Below, piece by piece: positions 1 through 6,729 of a stretch of DNA of 9,622 nt. How positions within the stretch are numbered: position 1 is the stretch's first letter; each line of letters begins with the position of its first letter. The notes beneath the pieces were generated by a model that worked only from the letters and a program-made list of their open reading frames with translations, did no database searches and was not told the origin of the DNA. A program made the position numbers and the translations under genes. Source of the stretch: Patescibacteria group bacterium (GTDB taxonomy: Bacteria; Patescibacteriota; Microgenomatia; Levybacterales; UBA12049); assembly GCA_030917445.1 (NCBI GenBank), contig JAUPUR010000080.1, forward strand, positions 1 through 9,622, in the 5' to 3' direction.

Positions 1-665
1 GCATGTTCTGCAGTTCCAACTAAAACCAAGTCATCAGATGGAATTTGGAACATATCCTCATCTCCGCCATTTTCCATATAACCTAGTCCCTGCATTGTTT
101 CCTTTTTAATAAGATCAGGAGTTATTACAGGTGTAAATCCTTCTTTCATGAGAGTTTTGAGAGCAAACTGAATAAGAGCTAACTCAAGAAGCACACCATC
201 ATTCTTTAAATACACAAAACGTGCTCCTGACACTTTTGCAGCTCTCTCCATGTCAATCATGTTGAGATATTCACCAATTTCTAAATGGTCTTTAACAGGA
301 AAAGTAAATTCTGTTGGAGTTTTATAAGTTCTGATGACATCATTTTCAGTATCATCCTTCCCAACTTTTACATCATCTTTTGCAGGATTTGGGATGGTGA
401 GAAGTAGTGTATCTAGTTCTTGCTTGAGAGCTTCAAGTGCTTTTTCTTTTTGATCCAACTCTCCTTTTATTCTTTTCCCTGCCTCAATATCTCTATCTTT
501 CGCAAAACGATTCCGTGACTCACGAAGTGTTTGAACATCAACCAATACTTTTCTATATTCAGCATCAATATGTGCAATATGCTCAGTATTGAGTTCAATT
601 CTTTTATCTTTTGCAGCTTGAGCAATTTTTTGAGGGTTGTCTCTTAGTAATGTAGTATCAATCAT
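1..665 (-). CDS. serS: Seryl-tRNA synthetase, N-terminal part (C-terminus outside window)
   Basis: Class II aminoacyl-tRNA synthetase that activates serine with ATP and charges tRNA-Ser (and tRNA-Sec where present) in the cytoplasm. The gene reads leftwards and runs off the window, leaving 221 codons, about half the usual length of roughly 420. Residues about 27-90 form the charged, heptad-like antiparallel coiled coil that grips the tRNA-Ser long variable arm. The catalytic domain begins near residue 118. The stretch ELALIQFALKTLMKEGFTPV (161-180) is the class II motif 1 helix and strand, followed by TPDLIK. The last visible residues, VGTAEH (216-221), contain the TxE serine-recognition motif (Thr218-Ala-Glu220). 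The ATG at 663-665 gives the family-typical start MIDTTLLRDNP. No Shine-Dalgarno sequence precedes it. It follows rpsT in the same direction but has its own promoter in the gap. Identity is secure; the missing half cannot be assessed. Confidence 0.95.
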   Translation of the reverse strand, partial: MIDTTLLRDNPQKIAQAAKDKRIELNTEHIAHIDAEYRKVLVDVQTLRESRNRFAKDRDIEAGKRIKGELDQKEKALEALKQELDTLLLTIPNPAKDDVKVGKDDTENDVIRTYKTPTEFTFPVKDHLEIGEYLNMIDMERAAKVSGARFVYLKNDGVLLELALIQFALKTLMKEGFTPVITPDLIKKETMQGLGYMENGGDEDMFQIPSDDLVLVGTAEH

Positions 666-685
666 AAAATATTGGTATGGGCAAC

Positions 686-714
686 ATTATATCTTCTTTG
701 ATTTTTCAGGTCAA
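686..714 (-). promoter_or_regulatory. Sigma70-type promoter of serS
   Basis: Read on the minus strand there is TTGACC (709-714), a 17-nt spacer and a perfect TATAAT (686-691). A transcription start about 7 nt downstream would give a leader of roughly 14 nt before the serS ATG. The leader has no Shine-Dalgarno motif. It lies in the 59-nt gap between rpsT and serS, so serS need not depend on rpsT read-through. Confidence 0.75.
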
Positions 715-724
715 CGAAAGAAAG

Positions 725-1045
725 TTATTTCTTAGATGAGGATGAGGCAGCTCGAGCAGCTTTCACCTTTTTGAGTGCAGCTTTTTTAGAACCAGGCTTT
801 GCAGCTGGTGGAGGAGTAGATTCTTTAACAAGAGAAGATTTAAGACGTGCTGCTTTATTTGCATGAATAATATTCTCTTTTGTAGCTTTATCTATTGCTT
901 GATATGCAACTGAGATACTTTCTTTTGTTTTTGCAACTTTTGCTTTTTTTACAAGTCGTTTGAAAGTATCACGTACTTTTTTGTTCGCAAGTGTTCTTTT
1001 AACGTCTTGTCGAAGTTTTTTCTTTGCGTGTTTTAAGACTGGCAT
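725..1045 (-). CDS. rpsT: Small ribosomal subunit protein bS20 with C-terminal extension
   Basis: Primary-type 16S rRNA-binding protein of the 30S subunit. The 106-residue product starts with the bS20-like MPVLKHAKKKLRQ, continues as three very basic helices, and carries the family's closing segment IIHANKAARLKSSLVK (59-74). bS20 is normally about 85-90 residues and ends near here. This one adds about 30 residues (77-106): a PPPAAKP hinge, a Lys/Ala-rich stretch and a SSSSKK tail, probably disordered and RNA-contacting (inference). The ATG at 1043-1045 is only 6 nt from a -10 hexamer, so the mRNA is probably leaderless. Divergent from the MurJ-family gene and upstream of serS on the same strand. 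rpsT next to murJ is a pairing also known from proteobacteria such as Pseudomonas, although there the genes are not divergent. Confidence 0.93.
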   Translation of the reverse strand: MPVLKHAKKKLRQDVKRTLANKKVRDTFKRLVKKAKVAKTKESISVAYQAIDKATKENIIHANKAARLKSSLVKESTPPPAAKPGSKKAALKKVKAARAASSSSKK

Positions 1046-1051
1046 GAGCGT

Positions 1052-1080
1052 ATTGTACCATGTTATACTTGAATTTACAA
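1052..1080 (-). promoter_or_regulatory. Extended -10 promoter of rpsT, leaderless geometry
   Basis: On the minus strand: TTGTAA (1075-1080, 4 of 6 matches to TTGACA), a 17-nt spacer, and TGG-TACAAT with the hexamer at 1052-1057 and the TG extension just upstream. Only 6 nt (1046-1051) separate the -10 from the rpsT ATG, so the expected transcription start falls on or within a base or two of the start codon. Confidence 0.7.
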
Positions 1081-1136
1081 TAAATTGTTCTCATTTTTGC
1101 CTATATTCAAGCCAAAAATGCACGGTGTAAAAGACT

Positions 1137-2801
1137 ATGACCGATATTTTTCGCAAAGGAATTTCTCAACTATTTAAAAGACAGACCAATATTCTCTCGG
1201 CCGCATACATAATAATGATGACGGTCATTATGTCCCAGATTTTAGGACTCGTTGTTAAAAGACTTCTTGTCTCGATCTTCGGAGCTTCCAATACTCTTGG
1301 TATATACAACTACGCATCAATACTTCCTGATACCATTTTTCAACTCACCATTGCCTCTGCACTCGCATCAGCATTTATCCCTGTTTTTTCAGACTATCTT
1401 GTTAAAGGGAAAGAAAAAGAAGGACATAAAATGGCTTCTACGCTCCTCAGTGCAGGACTTGTAATCTTTCTTATTCTCTCAATACTTTTGAGCATTTTTG
1501 CTCCTGCTTCACTTGGTATTTTTAATTTAGATTCTAATTTTTCTTCAGCAGATATGATTCTTATGACAAATTTGATGAGAATCATTATTTTTGGGCAGAT
1601 GCTTTTTATCATTGGAACTTTTTTTACAGCCCTTCTCCAGTCATACAATCATTTCTTCATTCCAGGAATTGCTGCCGCGTTATACAATCTCGGAATTATT
1701 GTGGGAATCGCAATTTTTCATCCATTTTTAGGAATTTATTCTGCACCGGTGGGAGTAATTTTAGGGGGACTCATTTTTATTCTTTGCCAAATACCCTTAG
1801 CTAGAAAATTAGGATTTTCTTTCAAACCATCGCTTTCTTACCTCAAATCAGAAGGAATACAAAAAATCCTTCATCTCATGTGGCCACGAACAATTCAAGT
1901 GAGTATTCAACAAGCTGGAACAATTTCAATTGCAGCGATCATTGCATTTATGGTAGATCCTGGACGTATGCATCTTCTTTTTGATTATGCAAAAGTTATT
2001 ATGTTTGCTCCTGTTTCACTTATTGGATTTAGTATTGCGCAGGCATCTTTTCCTATTCTTTCACGAGAAAAAAACAACTTAGAACAATTCAAAATGACTT
2101 TTCTCACCAGCCTCAAGCAAATGCTCTATCTCATTCTTCCCATATCTGCCATTATTCTAGTTCTTCGTATACCAATAGTACGTCTTTTGTATGGAGCAGA
2201 TATGTTTGACTGGGAAGCAACAGTTCTTACTGGACGTACACTTGCTTTCCTTTCACTTTCAATTTTTGCTCAAGGTTTAATCGTGCTTTTTTACCGAGCG
2301 TTTTATGCACTACACAACTCACTTGTACCCCTCATCTCAAGTGCCTTCTCAACTATCACACTTATGTTTCTTGGATATATTCTCGTTGTACTCAACCATC
2401 AAGGAATTGAGAGTATTGCTCTCGCATTTAGCGTCTCAAATATTGTCCAGCTCATTATTCTCTTTTTTCTTCTCAATAGAAAAGTTGGAGGATTTGAGAA
2501 AAGGCCACTTCTTCTCTCGCTTACCAAATTTTCTATAGCAACAATACTCACAGGATTTGCCCTTTATATTCCAATAAAACTTCTCGACCAACTCGTCTTT
2601 GATACAACTCGAACAATCAATCTTATTATGCTCACCGGCATCTCAAGTTTTGCTGGACTTTCACTTTATCTTTTTCTTACATGGTTTCTCAATATTCATG
2701 AAGCCAGAACTTATATTGAAATCTGTAAAAATATCGGCAACTGGAGAGATATTTTGAAGAAAAGCGATGAGGTTATTGATCCAAATAGAACGACTACTTA
2801 A
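1137..2801 (+). CDS. murJ: MurJ/MviN-family (MOP superfamily) lipid flippase homologue
   Basis: Polytopic inner-membrane protein of 554 residues with about 14 hydrophobic segments, in the length range of MurJ, which flips lipid II across the membrane for peptidoglycan synthesis. Family landmarks are visible: ILGLVVKRLLVSIFGA (35-50), ASAFIPVFSDYL (77-88), LLQSYNHFFIPGIAAALYNLG (166-186) and PVSLIGFSIAQASFPILS (292-309). The ATG at 1137 is the first start after an in-frame TAA at 1128. There is no Shine-Dalgarno sequence and only a weak -10-like TGTAAA at 1126-1131. Odd point: aligned by eye from memory to E. coli MurJ, the cavity residues Arg18, Arg24, Asp39, Arg52, Glu57 and Arg270 correspond to Gln34, Val40, Gly55, Phe68, Ala73 and Val287. 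The family is therefore clear, but the lipid II substrate is an inference. It could be an MVF-family flippase for another polyprenyl-linked glycan. It converges on groEL and has no obvious terminator of its own. Confidence 0.85.
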   Translation: MTDIFRKGISQLFKRQTNILSAAYIIMMTVIMSQILGLVVKRLLVSIFGASNTLGIYNYASILPDTIFQLTIASALASAFIPVFSDYLVKGKEKEGHKMASTLLSAGLVIFLILSILLSIFAPASLGIFNLDSNFSSADMILMTNLMRIIIFGQMLFIIGTFFTALLQSYNHFFIPGIAAALYNLGIIVGIAIFHPFLGIYSAPVGVILGGLIFILCQIPLARKLGFSFKPSLSYLKSEGIQKILHLMWPRTIQVSIQQAGTISIAAIIAFMVDPGRMHLLFDYAKVIMFAPVSLIGFSIAQASFPILSREKNNLEQFKMTFLTSLKQMLYLILPISAIILVLRIPIVRLLYGADMFDWEATVLTGRTLAFLSLSIFAQGLIVLFYRAFYALHNSLVPLISSAFSTITLMFLGYILVVLNHQGIESIALAFSVSNIVQLIILFFLLNRKVGGFEKRPLLLSLTKFSIATILTGFALYIPIKLLDQLVFDTTRTINLIMLTGISSFAGLSLYLFLTWFLNIHEARTYIEICKNIGNWRDILKKSDEVIDPNRTTT

Positions 2802-2807
2802 TCTCAC

Positions 2808-2827
2808 AAAAAATCCCCTTTCGGGGA
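2808..2827 (-). terminator. Intrinsic terminator of groES-groEL
   Basis: Read on the minus strand, TCCCC-GAAA-GGGGA forms a 5-bp G+C-rich stem with a GNRA-type tetraloop (2814-2827), followed by TTTTTT (2808-2813). Adjacent A/T and G-T pairing can extend the stem to about 8 bp. It starts 24 nt after the groEL stop. On the plus strand the same hairpin after murJ lacks a following T-run, so it is predicted to work mainly for groEL. Confidence 0.85.
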
Positions 2828-2851
2828 CTTCACAAAAGTAACAGACTATTT

Positions 2852-4513
2852 TTAGTAGTCCATTCCACCCATACCTGGCATACCACCTGCTCCTGGCATA
2901 GCTGGTTTTTCCTCAGGAAGATCAGTAACAAGTGCTTCAGTTGTCAAAATCATTGTACCAACAGATACAGCATTTTGTACCGCTGTTCGAACAACTTTAA
3001 GTGGATCTATAATTCCTTCTTTGAGCATATCCACTGGCTTAGCTGATTCTTCATCGCTCAAATTCATTACATTAAATCCTTTACCTGTTGACGCAGCTTC
3101 TCGTGCCTTTGCAATAAGCATTCCCGCATTGAGACCAGCATTCTCCATTAGTTTTATAAAAGGAGCTTCAAGAGCACTCTTTACGATCTCAAAACCAAAT
3201 ACTTCATCACGACTTGCTCCACTTTTTTCGAATGCTGCAATATCAAGCTTTGCTGCGACGTCAAGAAGTGCAACTGATCCACCTGGAACAATTCCTTCTT
3301 CAAGTGCTGCCTTTGTTGCTGCAACTGCATCAATTACTCTTTCTTTTCTATCTTTTAATTCAATTTCAGTTGCTGCTCCAACGTTGATTACTGCGACACC
3401 ACCTGAAAGTTTTGCAAGTCTTTCTTGGAGCTTTTCTTTATCAAATTCTGATGTAGTCTTTTCAATTGCTTTTTTAATTTGTGCAACACGTGCGGTAATT
3501 GCTGATTTGTCACCCTTTCCACCAATGACTCGAGCATTGTCTTTATCAGCCCAAACTCTATCCGCTCTACCAAGATCTTCAATTGTGACACTTTCAAATG
3601 TACGACCAGTATCTTCGGAAATTACTGTTGCACCTGTAAGTGCTGCAATATCTTCTAACATTTCTTTTCGTCTATCACCAAATCCAGGTGCTTTGATAGC
3701 GAGTGTATTGAATGTTCCCTTTAATTTATTAAGAACGAGAGTTGCAAGTGCTTCTCCATCAACATCATCGGCAACGATAACAAGATTTTTACTAACCTTG
3801 ACGAGTGTTTCAAGGAAAGGAAGTAAATCACTCATCGCTGAAATTTTCTTATCAGTAATAAGGATATATGGTGACTCAATTTCAGCTTCCATTTTTTCAG
3901 GATTGGTGACAAAATACGCAGAAACATATCCTTTATCAAATTCCATTCCTTCTTTATACTCAATCTCTGTTGAAAGTCCTTTTCCTTCTTCAACTGTGAC
4001 AACGCCATCTTTACCAACTTTTTTAAGAGCATCAGCAATGAGATTTCCAAGAGTTGGATCTGCAGCAGAAATTGTTGCAACATTTGCAATATCAGCATCT
4101 TGAATTTCTTTACCCATCTTTTTAAGTTCTGCGACAACTGTTTCACCAGCTTTCTCAATACCTCGACGCATACTCATTGGATTTGAGCCAGCAGTGATCA
4201 TTTTTATTCCTTCATTAACGATTGCTCGTGCAAGAACAGTGGAAGTAGTTGTTCCGTCTCCTGCAACATCTGCTGTCTTGGAAGCTGCTTCTTTCACAAG
4301 CTGTGCACCCATGTTTTCAAATGGATCCTTAAGCTCAATTTCTTTTGCTACTGAGACTCCATCATGAATAATATTTGGTGCTCCCCACTTTTTATCCAAA
4401 GCAACATTTCGTCCTTTTGGACCAAGTGTTGTTGCAACTGCATCAGCAAGTTGGTTTACACCTTTTTGTAGTAATGTTCGTGCTTCCGCACCGTATTTAA
4501 TTTGTTTTGCCAT
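2852..4513 (-). CDS. groL: Chaperonin GroEL (Hsp60)
   Basis: ATP-driven double-ring chaperonin that encloses and folds cytosolic proteins together with GroES. The 553-residue product is full length. Visible are the P-loop-like GPKGRN (31-36), the ATP/Mg site GDGTTT (85-90, with catalytic-region Asp86), the apical segment KAPGFGDRR (274-282), VIDAVAATKAALEEGIVPGG (393-412, with the ATP-hydrolysis Asp395) and the C-terminal Gly-Met tail GAGGMPGMGGMDY (541-553). The usual GGGVAL loop reads GGSVAL (411-416), a mild variation. It is the second gene of the groES-groEL operon, 5 nt after the groES stop, with no Shine-Dalgarno sequence (the linker is AAAAAT), so translation is probably coupled to groES. 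A hairpin plus T-run terminator follows. A Hsp60 function is secure; single-ring behaviour or client set cannot be read from sequence. Confidence 0.98.
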   Translation of the reverse strand: MAKQIKYGAEARTLLQKGVNQLADAVATTLGPKGRNVALDKKWGAPNIIHDGVSVAKEIELKDPFENMGAQLVKEAASKTADVAGDGTTTSTVLARAIVNEGIKMITAGSNPMSMRRGIEKAGETVVAELKKMGKEIQDADIANVATISAADPTLGNLIADALKKVGKDGVVTVEEGKGLSTEIEYKEGMEFDKGYVSAYFVTNPEKMEAEIESPYILITDKKISAMSDLLPFLETLVKVSKNLVIVADDVDGEALATLVLNKLKGTFNTLAIKAPGFGDRRKEMLEDIAALTGATVISEDTGRTFESVTIEDLGRADRVWADKDNARVIGGKGDKSAITARVAQIKKAIEKTTSEFDKEKLQERLAKLSGGVAVINVGAATEIELKDRKERVIDAVAATKAALEEGIVPGGSVALLDVAAKLDIAAFEKSGASRDEVFGFEIVKSALEAPFIKLMENAGLNAGMLIAKAREAASTGKGFNVMNLSDEESAKPVDMLKEGIIDPLKVVRTAVQNAVSVGTMILTTEALVTDLPEEKPAMPGAGGMPGMGGMDY

Positions 4514-4518
4514 ATTTT

Positions 4519-4833
4519 TTATTCAACAATTGCCAAAATATCTTTTTGCTCAACGAGCATCCATTCTTCACCATTTACTTTTACTTCGTTGCCTCCCCAT
4601 TTTTTATACATAATTTTTTGTCCAACTTTTACGACCATTGGAAGAGTTTTTCCTTCTGGAGTAATCTGTCCTGTACCGACTGCCATGATCGTTCCGATTT
4701 GAGGTTTTTCTTTTGCACTATCCGGTAAGATGATACCACTTGCTGTTTTTGTCTGAGCATCTTCAGGCTTGATAAGCACATTGTCAAAAAGTGGTTTGAA
4801 ATTTGCTTTTGATGATGATTGTTTTGCTGCCAT
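4519..4833 (-). CDS. groS: Co-chaperonin GroES (Hsp10)
   Basis: Heptameric lid that caps GroEL. The 104 residues contain the GroES fold: PLFDNVLIKPEDAQTKTASG (14-33), the mobile-loop hydrophobic triplet IIL (34-36) that docks on the GroEL apical domain, PEGKTLPMVVKVGQ (59-72) and the closing EQKDILAIVE. Compared with typical GroES (about 95 residues), it has about 10 extra polar residues at the N-terminus (MAAKQSSSKA). The next in-frame Met lies inside the fold, so the ATG at 4831-4833 is the reasonable start. It is the first gene of the operon, with a strong promoter and a CIRCE-like operator about 35 nt upstream, implying HrcA-type heat-shock control. The leader of roughly 55 nt has no recognisable Shine-Dalgarno sequence before the ATG. 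Confidence 0.97.
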   Translation of the reverse strand: MAAKQSSSKANFKPLFDNVLIKPEDAQTKTASGIILPDSAKEKPQIGTIMAVGTGQITPEGKTLPMVVKVGQKIMYKKWGGNEVKVNGEEWMLVEQKDILAIVE

Positions 4834-4867
4834 AAGGTATTTTAAATAAATCTTCTTTTGAAAAAAT

Positions 4868-4894
4868 ATGTCACTCGTTAGATGTGACTGCTAA
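4868..4894 (-). promoter_or_regulatory. CIRCE-like operator (HrcA site) of groESL
   Basis: Compared with the known CIRCE consensus TTAGCACTC-N9-GAGTGCTAA, the plus strand has ATGTCACTC (4868-4876, 6 of 9 matches), exactly 9 nt, then GACTGCTAA (4886-4894, 8 of 9 matches), 14 of 18 in total. The better half abuts the -10 hexamer of the groESL promoter, so a bound repressor would cover the transcription start, as in classical HrcA-regulated operons. An overlapping perfect inverted repeat GTCAC-N9-GTGAC also occurs at 4870-4888. No hrcA gene is in the window. Confidence 0.7.
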
Positions 4895-4923
4895 TTTATA
4901 TACCAAATCCTGGCCCTTGTCAA
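4895..4923 (-). promoter_or_regulatory. Sigma70-type promoter of groES-groEL
   Basis: On the minus strand: a perfect -35 TTGACA (4918-4923), a 17-nt spacer and TATAAA (4895-4900, 5 of 6). It is the best-scoring promoter by eye in the window. The predicted start near 4888 leaves a leader of about 55 nt and lies inside the CIRCE-like element. Confidence 0.85.
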
Positions 4924-4968
4924 CACCCTATAGTTACTAATTGTCGTTAGGTAGCCTCAATTTTTCAC

Positions 4969-4997
4969 TTGACACGTATCTTTAACTTATCTACGAT
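4969..4997 (+). promoter_or_regulatory. Promoter of the cohesin-like/PKD surface protein gene
   Basis: A perfect TTGACA (4969-4974), a 17-nt spacer and TACGAT (4992-4997, 4 of 6 with the key first TA and last AT kept). The start would be near 5004, giving a leader of about 25 nt that includes AGAAGG at 5011-5016, a possible but distant (12 nt) ribosome-binding site. It is divergent from the groESL promoter; the two -35 boxes are separated by 45 bp. Confidence 0.65.
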
Positions 4998-5028
4998 GGA
5001 ATAAGCGCCTAGAAGGTAGCTATTTTGT

Positions 5029-6180
5029 ATGTTTTCTGCCAAGAAATTATTACTTATTGGATTTTTCCTCATTCTCCTTATTGCGATTCCTGTCACAATT
5101 TATTTTGTACAGCAACAGCAAGAAATTCGGTCACAGGCTCAAGCCGCAAGTACACTCGCATTTACCCCTCCATCCTCTCAAGCAAATCCTATGCTGAAAA
5201 ATGTTGGTGATGTTTTTGGTGTTGAAATTACAGTTGATCCAAGTACTAATTTAGTTTCATTTGTACGACTAGAGATTCAATATGATTCGACTAAATTGGC
5301 TACAGCTTCAGCAGAAGGTGCAGATGCTTTTGTCGCCAACAATGCTGCCTTTCCTTCTATAAATGAAGGACCTATCTATGAAGACGGAAAAATACTCGTA
5401 ACACTTTCTGTGGGGAGTGATCCTACGAAAGCGATCCAAACTCTCACTCGAGTTGGTACAATCACTTTCGAAGCACTTGAGACAACAGATACACCAACTC
5501 TTGTTACCTATGGTGTACAAACTCAAGTACTCTCAATTGGTGGAGGAGATCAAGCAAGTGAAAATGTACTTTCAACGACATCACCAGCAGCAATTCAAAT
5601 TGGTGGGGAATCAGAACCCTCACCTACTGTCACAGAAGAACCAACACCTACAGATGTAACTCCTACAGTCACACTCACTCCAACTGTCTCGCCAACTGCA
5701 ACAACGACAGCCAACGTTGTCCCTGTCTGTACGTCATTCACTCCAAGTGTTGCAAGTGGATCTGCTCCCCTTGCTGTCACCTTTACAACCATAGGAAATG
5801 ATACAGACGGTACTATAGATAAGATTTCCTACAATTTTGGTGATGGAACTGTGACAGATATTACTGAAGGTCTTGCTGCTGCAAATATTGAAAATCAGAC
5901 TACTCACACATACACATCGGGTGGAACATTTTCAGCATCTGCTGTCCTTACTGATGATGATGAAGATACAAGTACGATAACATGCAGTACTTCTATTATT
6001 GTTGCCGGTCCATCAGCTACTCCGTCAGCAACAATGACTGCAACAGCAACTCCAACCGTTGGTGCAAATACTCCAACTCCAACGATGGAAGATCCAGGCC
6101 CAGGAGCAACAATCATTGGCCTTGGAGCATTCTTTACTGTCCTCAGTCTTGTTGGAGCAGTTCTCTTCTTCGCACTTTAA
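5029..6180 (+). CDS. Membrane-anchored extracellular protein with cohesin-like and PKD domains
   Basis: No specific gene name is recognised. The 383-residue protein has an N-terminal hydrophobic anchor (about 7-27, after MFSAKK), then a polar QQQQEIRSQAQAAS stretch. Residues about 41-192 look like a cohesin-type beta sandwich: NVGDVFGVEITVD, then IQYDSTKL (83-90), and the VGTITFEA strand (142-149). A Thr/Pro/Ser linker (about 195-230) leads to a PKD domain (about 233-327) with NFGDGT (269-274) and THTY (292-295); Cys234 and Cys319 frame it and could form a disulfide. A second Thr/Pro linker (328-353) precedes a C-terminal hydrophobic helix (about 359-382) that ends the protein without a basic tail. 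It is probably displayed outside the membrane for adhesion or carbohydrate/protein binding (inference). No catalytic motif is seen. The start at 5029 is supported by the promoter at 4969-4997. A downstream TTG-started frame at 5025 is a shadow. Confidence 0.8.
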   Translation: MFSAKKLLLIGFFLILLIAIPVTIYFVQQQQEIRSQAQAASTLAFTPPSSQANPMLKNVGDVFGVEITVDPSTNLVSFVRLEIQYDSTKLATASAEGADAFVANNAAFPSINEGPIYEDGKILVTLSVGSDPTKAIQTLTRVGTITFEALETTDTPTLVTYGVQTQVLSIGGGDQASENVLSTTSPAAIQIGGESEPSPTVTEEPTPTDVTPTVTLTPTVSPTATTTANVVPVCTSFTPSVASGSAPLAVTFTTIGNDTDGTIDKISYNFGDGTVTDITEGLAAANIENQTTHTYTSGGTFSASAVLTDDDEDTSTITCSTSIIVAGPSATPSATMTATATPTVGANTPTPTMEDPGPGATIIGLGAFFTVLSLVGAVLFFAL

Positions 6181-6198
6181 ATCAAATAGCTAAACCTT

Positions 6199-6207
6199 TG
6201 ATATAAT
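6199..6207 (+). promoter_or_regulatory. Extended -10 promoter of the GNAT gene, leaderless geometry
   Basis: TGA-TATAAT: a perfect -10 hexamer (6202-6207) with the TG extension at 6199-6200. No convincing -35 lies 16-18 nt upstream, which is normal for extended -10 promoters. Only 6 nt separate the hexamer from the GTG at 6214, so transcription should begin at or within 1-2 nt of the start codon. It lies 19 nt after the stop of the preceding gene. Confidence 0.7.
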
Positions 6208-6213
6208 CTTCCT

Positions 6214-6729
6214 GTGACCCATATCAATATTCGACTAGCTGTAAAAGATGATGCAAAAGGCATTGCGAAAGTGCATGTAGAAACGTGGCAATACGCTTAT
6301 ATAAATCAAATTCCAGATACTTATCTAAATAATTTATCTATAGAAGGCAAGACAAATGCGTGGAAGAAGAATTTAGAAAGTTCATACTCAAAAACAAAAA
6401 CATTTATTGCAGAAATAAGTAATCAAATAGTTGGGTTTGCGAGTGCAGGACCTGGTAGGGACGATGATCTAGATAATGTAGGTGAGATTTTGGCAATTTA
6501 TGTAGATAAAAATTACATGAACAAAGGAATAGGCACATCTTTACAAAATGCTTGTTTTGAATACCTAAAGTCCTTAAATTATAAAAAGGCAACCCTCTGG
6601 GTATTACTTACTAATAATAATTCACGACGTTGGTATGAATATAAAGGATGGAAAATCGAAGGAAAAACAAAAATTGACAAAAGAGATACATTTACACTTG
6701 ATGAGATCCGATACGCTATAAATCTCTAA
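6214..6729 (+). CDS. GNAT-family N-acetyltransferase
   Basis: Predicted cytosolic acetyl-CoA-dependent N-acetyltransferase of 171 residues; the acceptor cannot be read from the sequence. The N-terminal HVETWQYAY (21-29) is the usual alpha1-alpha2 segment. Motif A, ILAIYVDKNYMNKGIGTSL (92-110), carries the pyrophosphate-binding GxG loop, with Met102 where a Gln/Arg is common. The C-terminal NNNSRRWYEYKGWKIEGK (134-151) is the motif B-like acetyl-CoA strand/helix. The GTG at 6214 is the first possible start after an in-frame TGA at 6199 and gives MTHINIRLAVKDDAKGIAKVH, a normal GNAT opening. A promoter ending 6 nt upstream supports this start. A hand count of 6241-6720 gives about 32% G+C, and the gene uses many ATA and TTA codons, slightly more A+T-rich than a few lines counted in groEL and lepA (35-37%). 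That is weak evidence for separate ancestry. It converges on greA. Confidence 0.88.
   Translation: MTHINIRLAVKDDAKGIAKVHVETWQYAYINQIPDTYLNNLSIEGKTNAWKKNLESSYSKTKTFIAEISNQIVGFASAGPGRDDDLDNVGEILAIYVDKNYMNKGIGTSLQNACFEYLKSLNYKKATLWVLLTNNNSRRWYEYKGWKIEGKTKIDKRDTFTLDEIRYAINL

Noticed and set aside
1102..1131. Possible promoter for the MurJ-like gene (TATATT at 1102-1107 or TGTAAA at 1126-1131)
   Set aside because: Neither hexamer has a -35 at 16-18 nt, and TGTAAA lacks the key second-position A; a promoter must exist nearby but I cannot place it.
2847..2863. Inverted repeat GACTA / TAGTC around the groEL stop codon as a terminator
   Set aside because: Tested as a hairpin, but the stem is only 5 bp and A+T-rich with no T-run; the GAAA-loop hairpin at 2808-2827 is a far better terminator.
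3021..4103. A 360-codon open frame on the plus strand inside groEL
   Set aside because: It is exactly antisense to well-conserved GroEL, is Ser/Ala/Leu-rich without family motifs, and arises because groEL rarely uses the codons whose complements are stops. No promoter or start signal supports it.
4931..4960. Short CTAA/TTAG and GTTA/CTAA symmetry between the divergent promoters as an extra operator
   Set aside because: Arms are only 4 bp in A+T-rich DNA, which is expected by chance.
5611..6087. Thr/Pro-coding low-complexity stretches (5611-5718 and 6010-6087) as DNA repeats or a CRISPR-like array
   Set aside because: There are no regular repeat units or spacers; they encode flexible extracellular linkers between domains.
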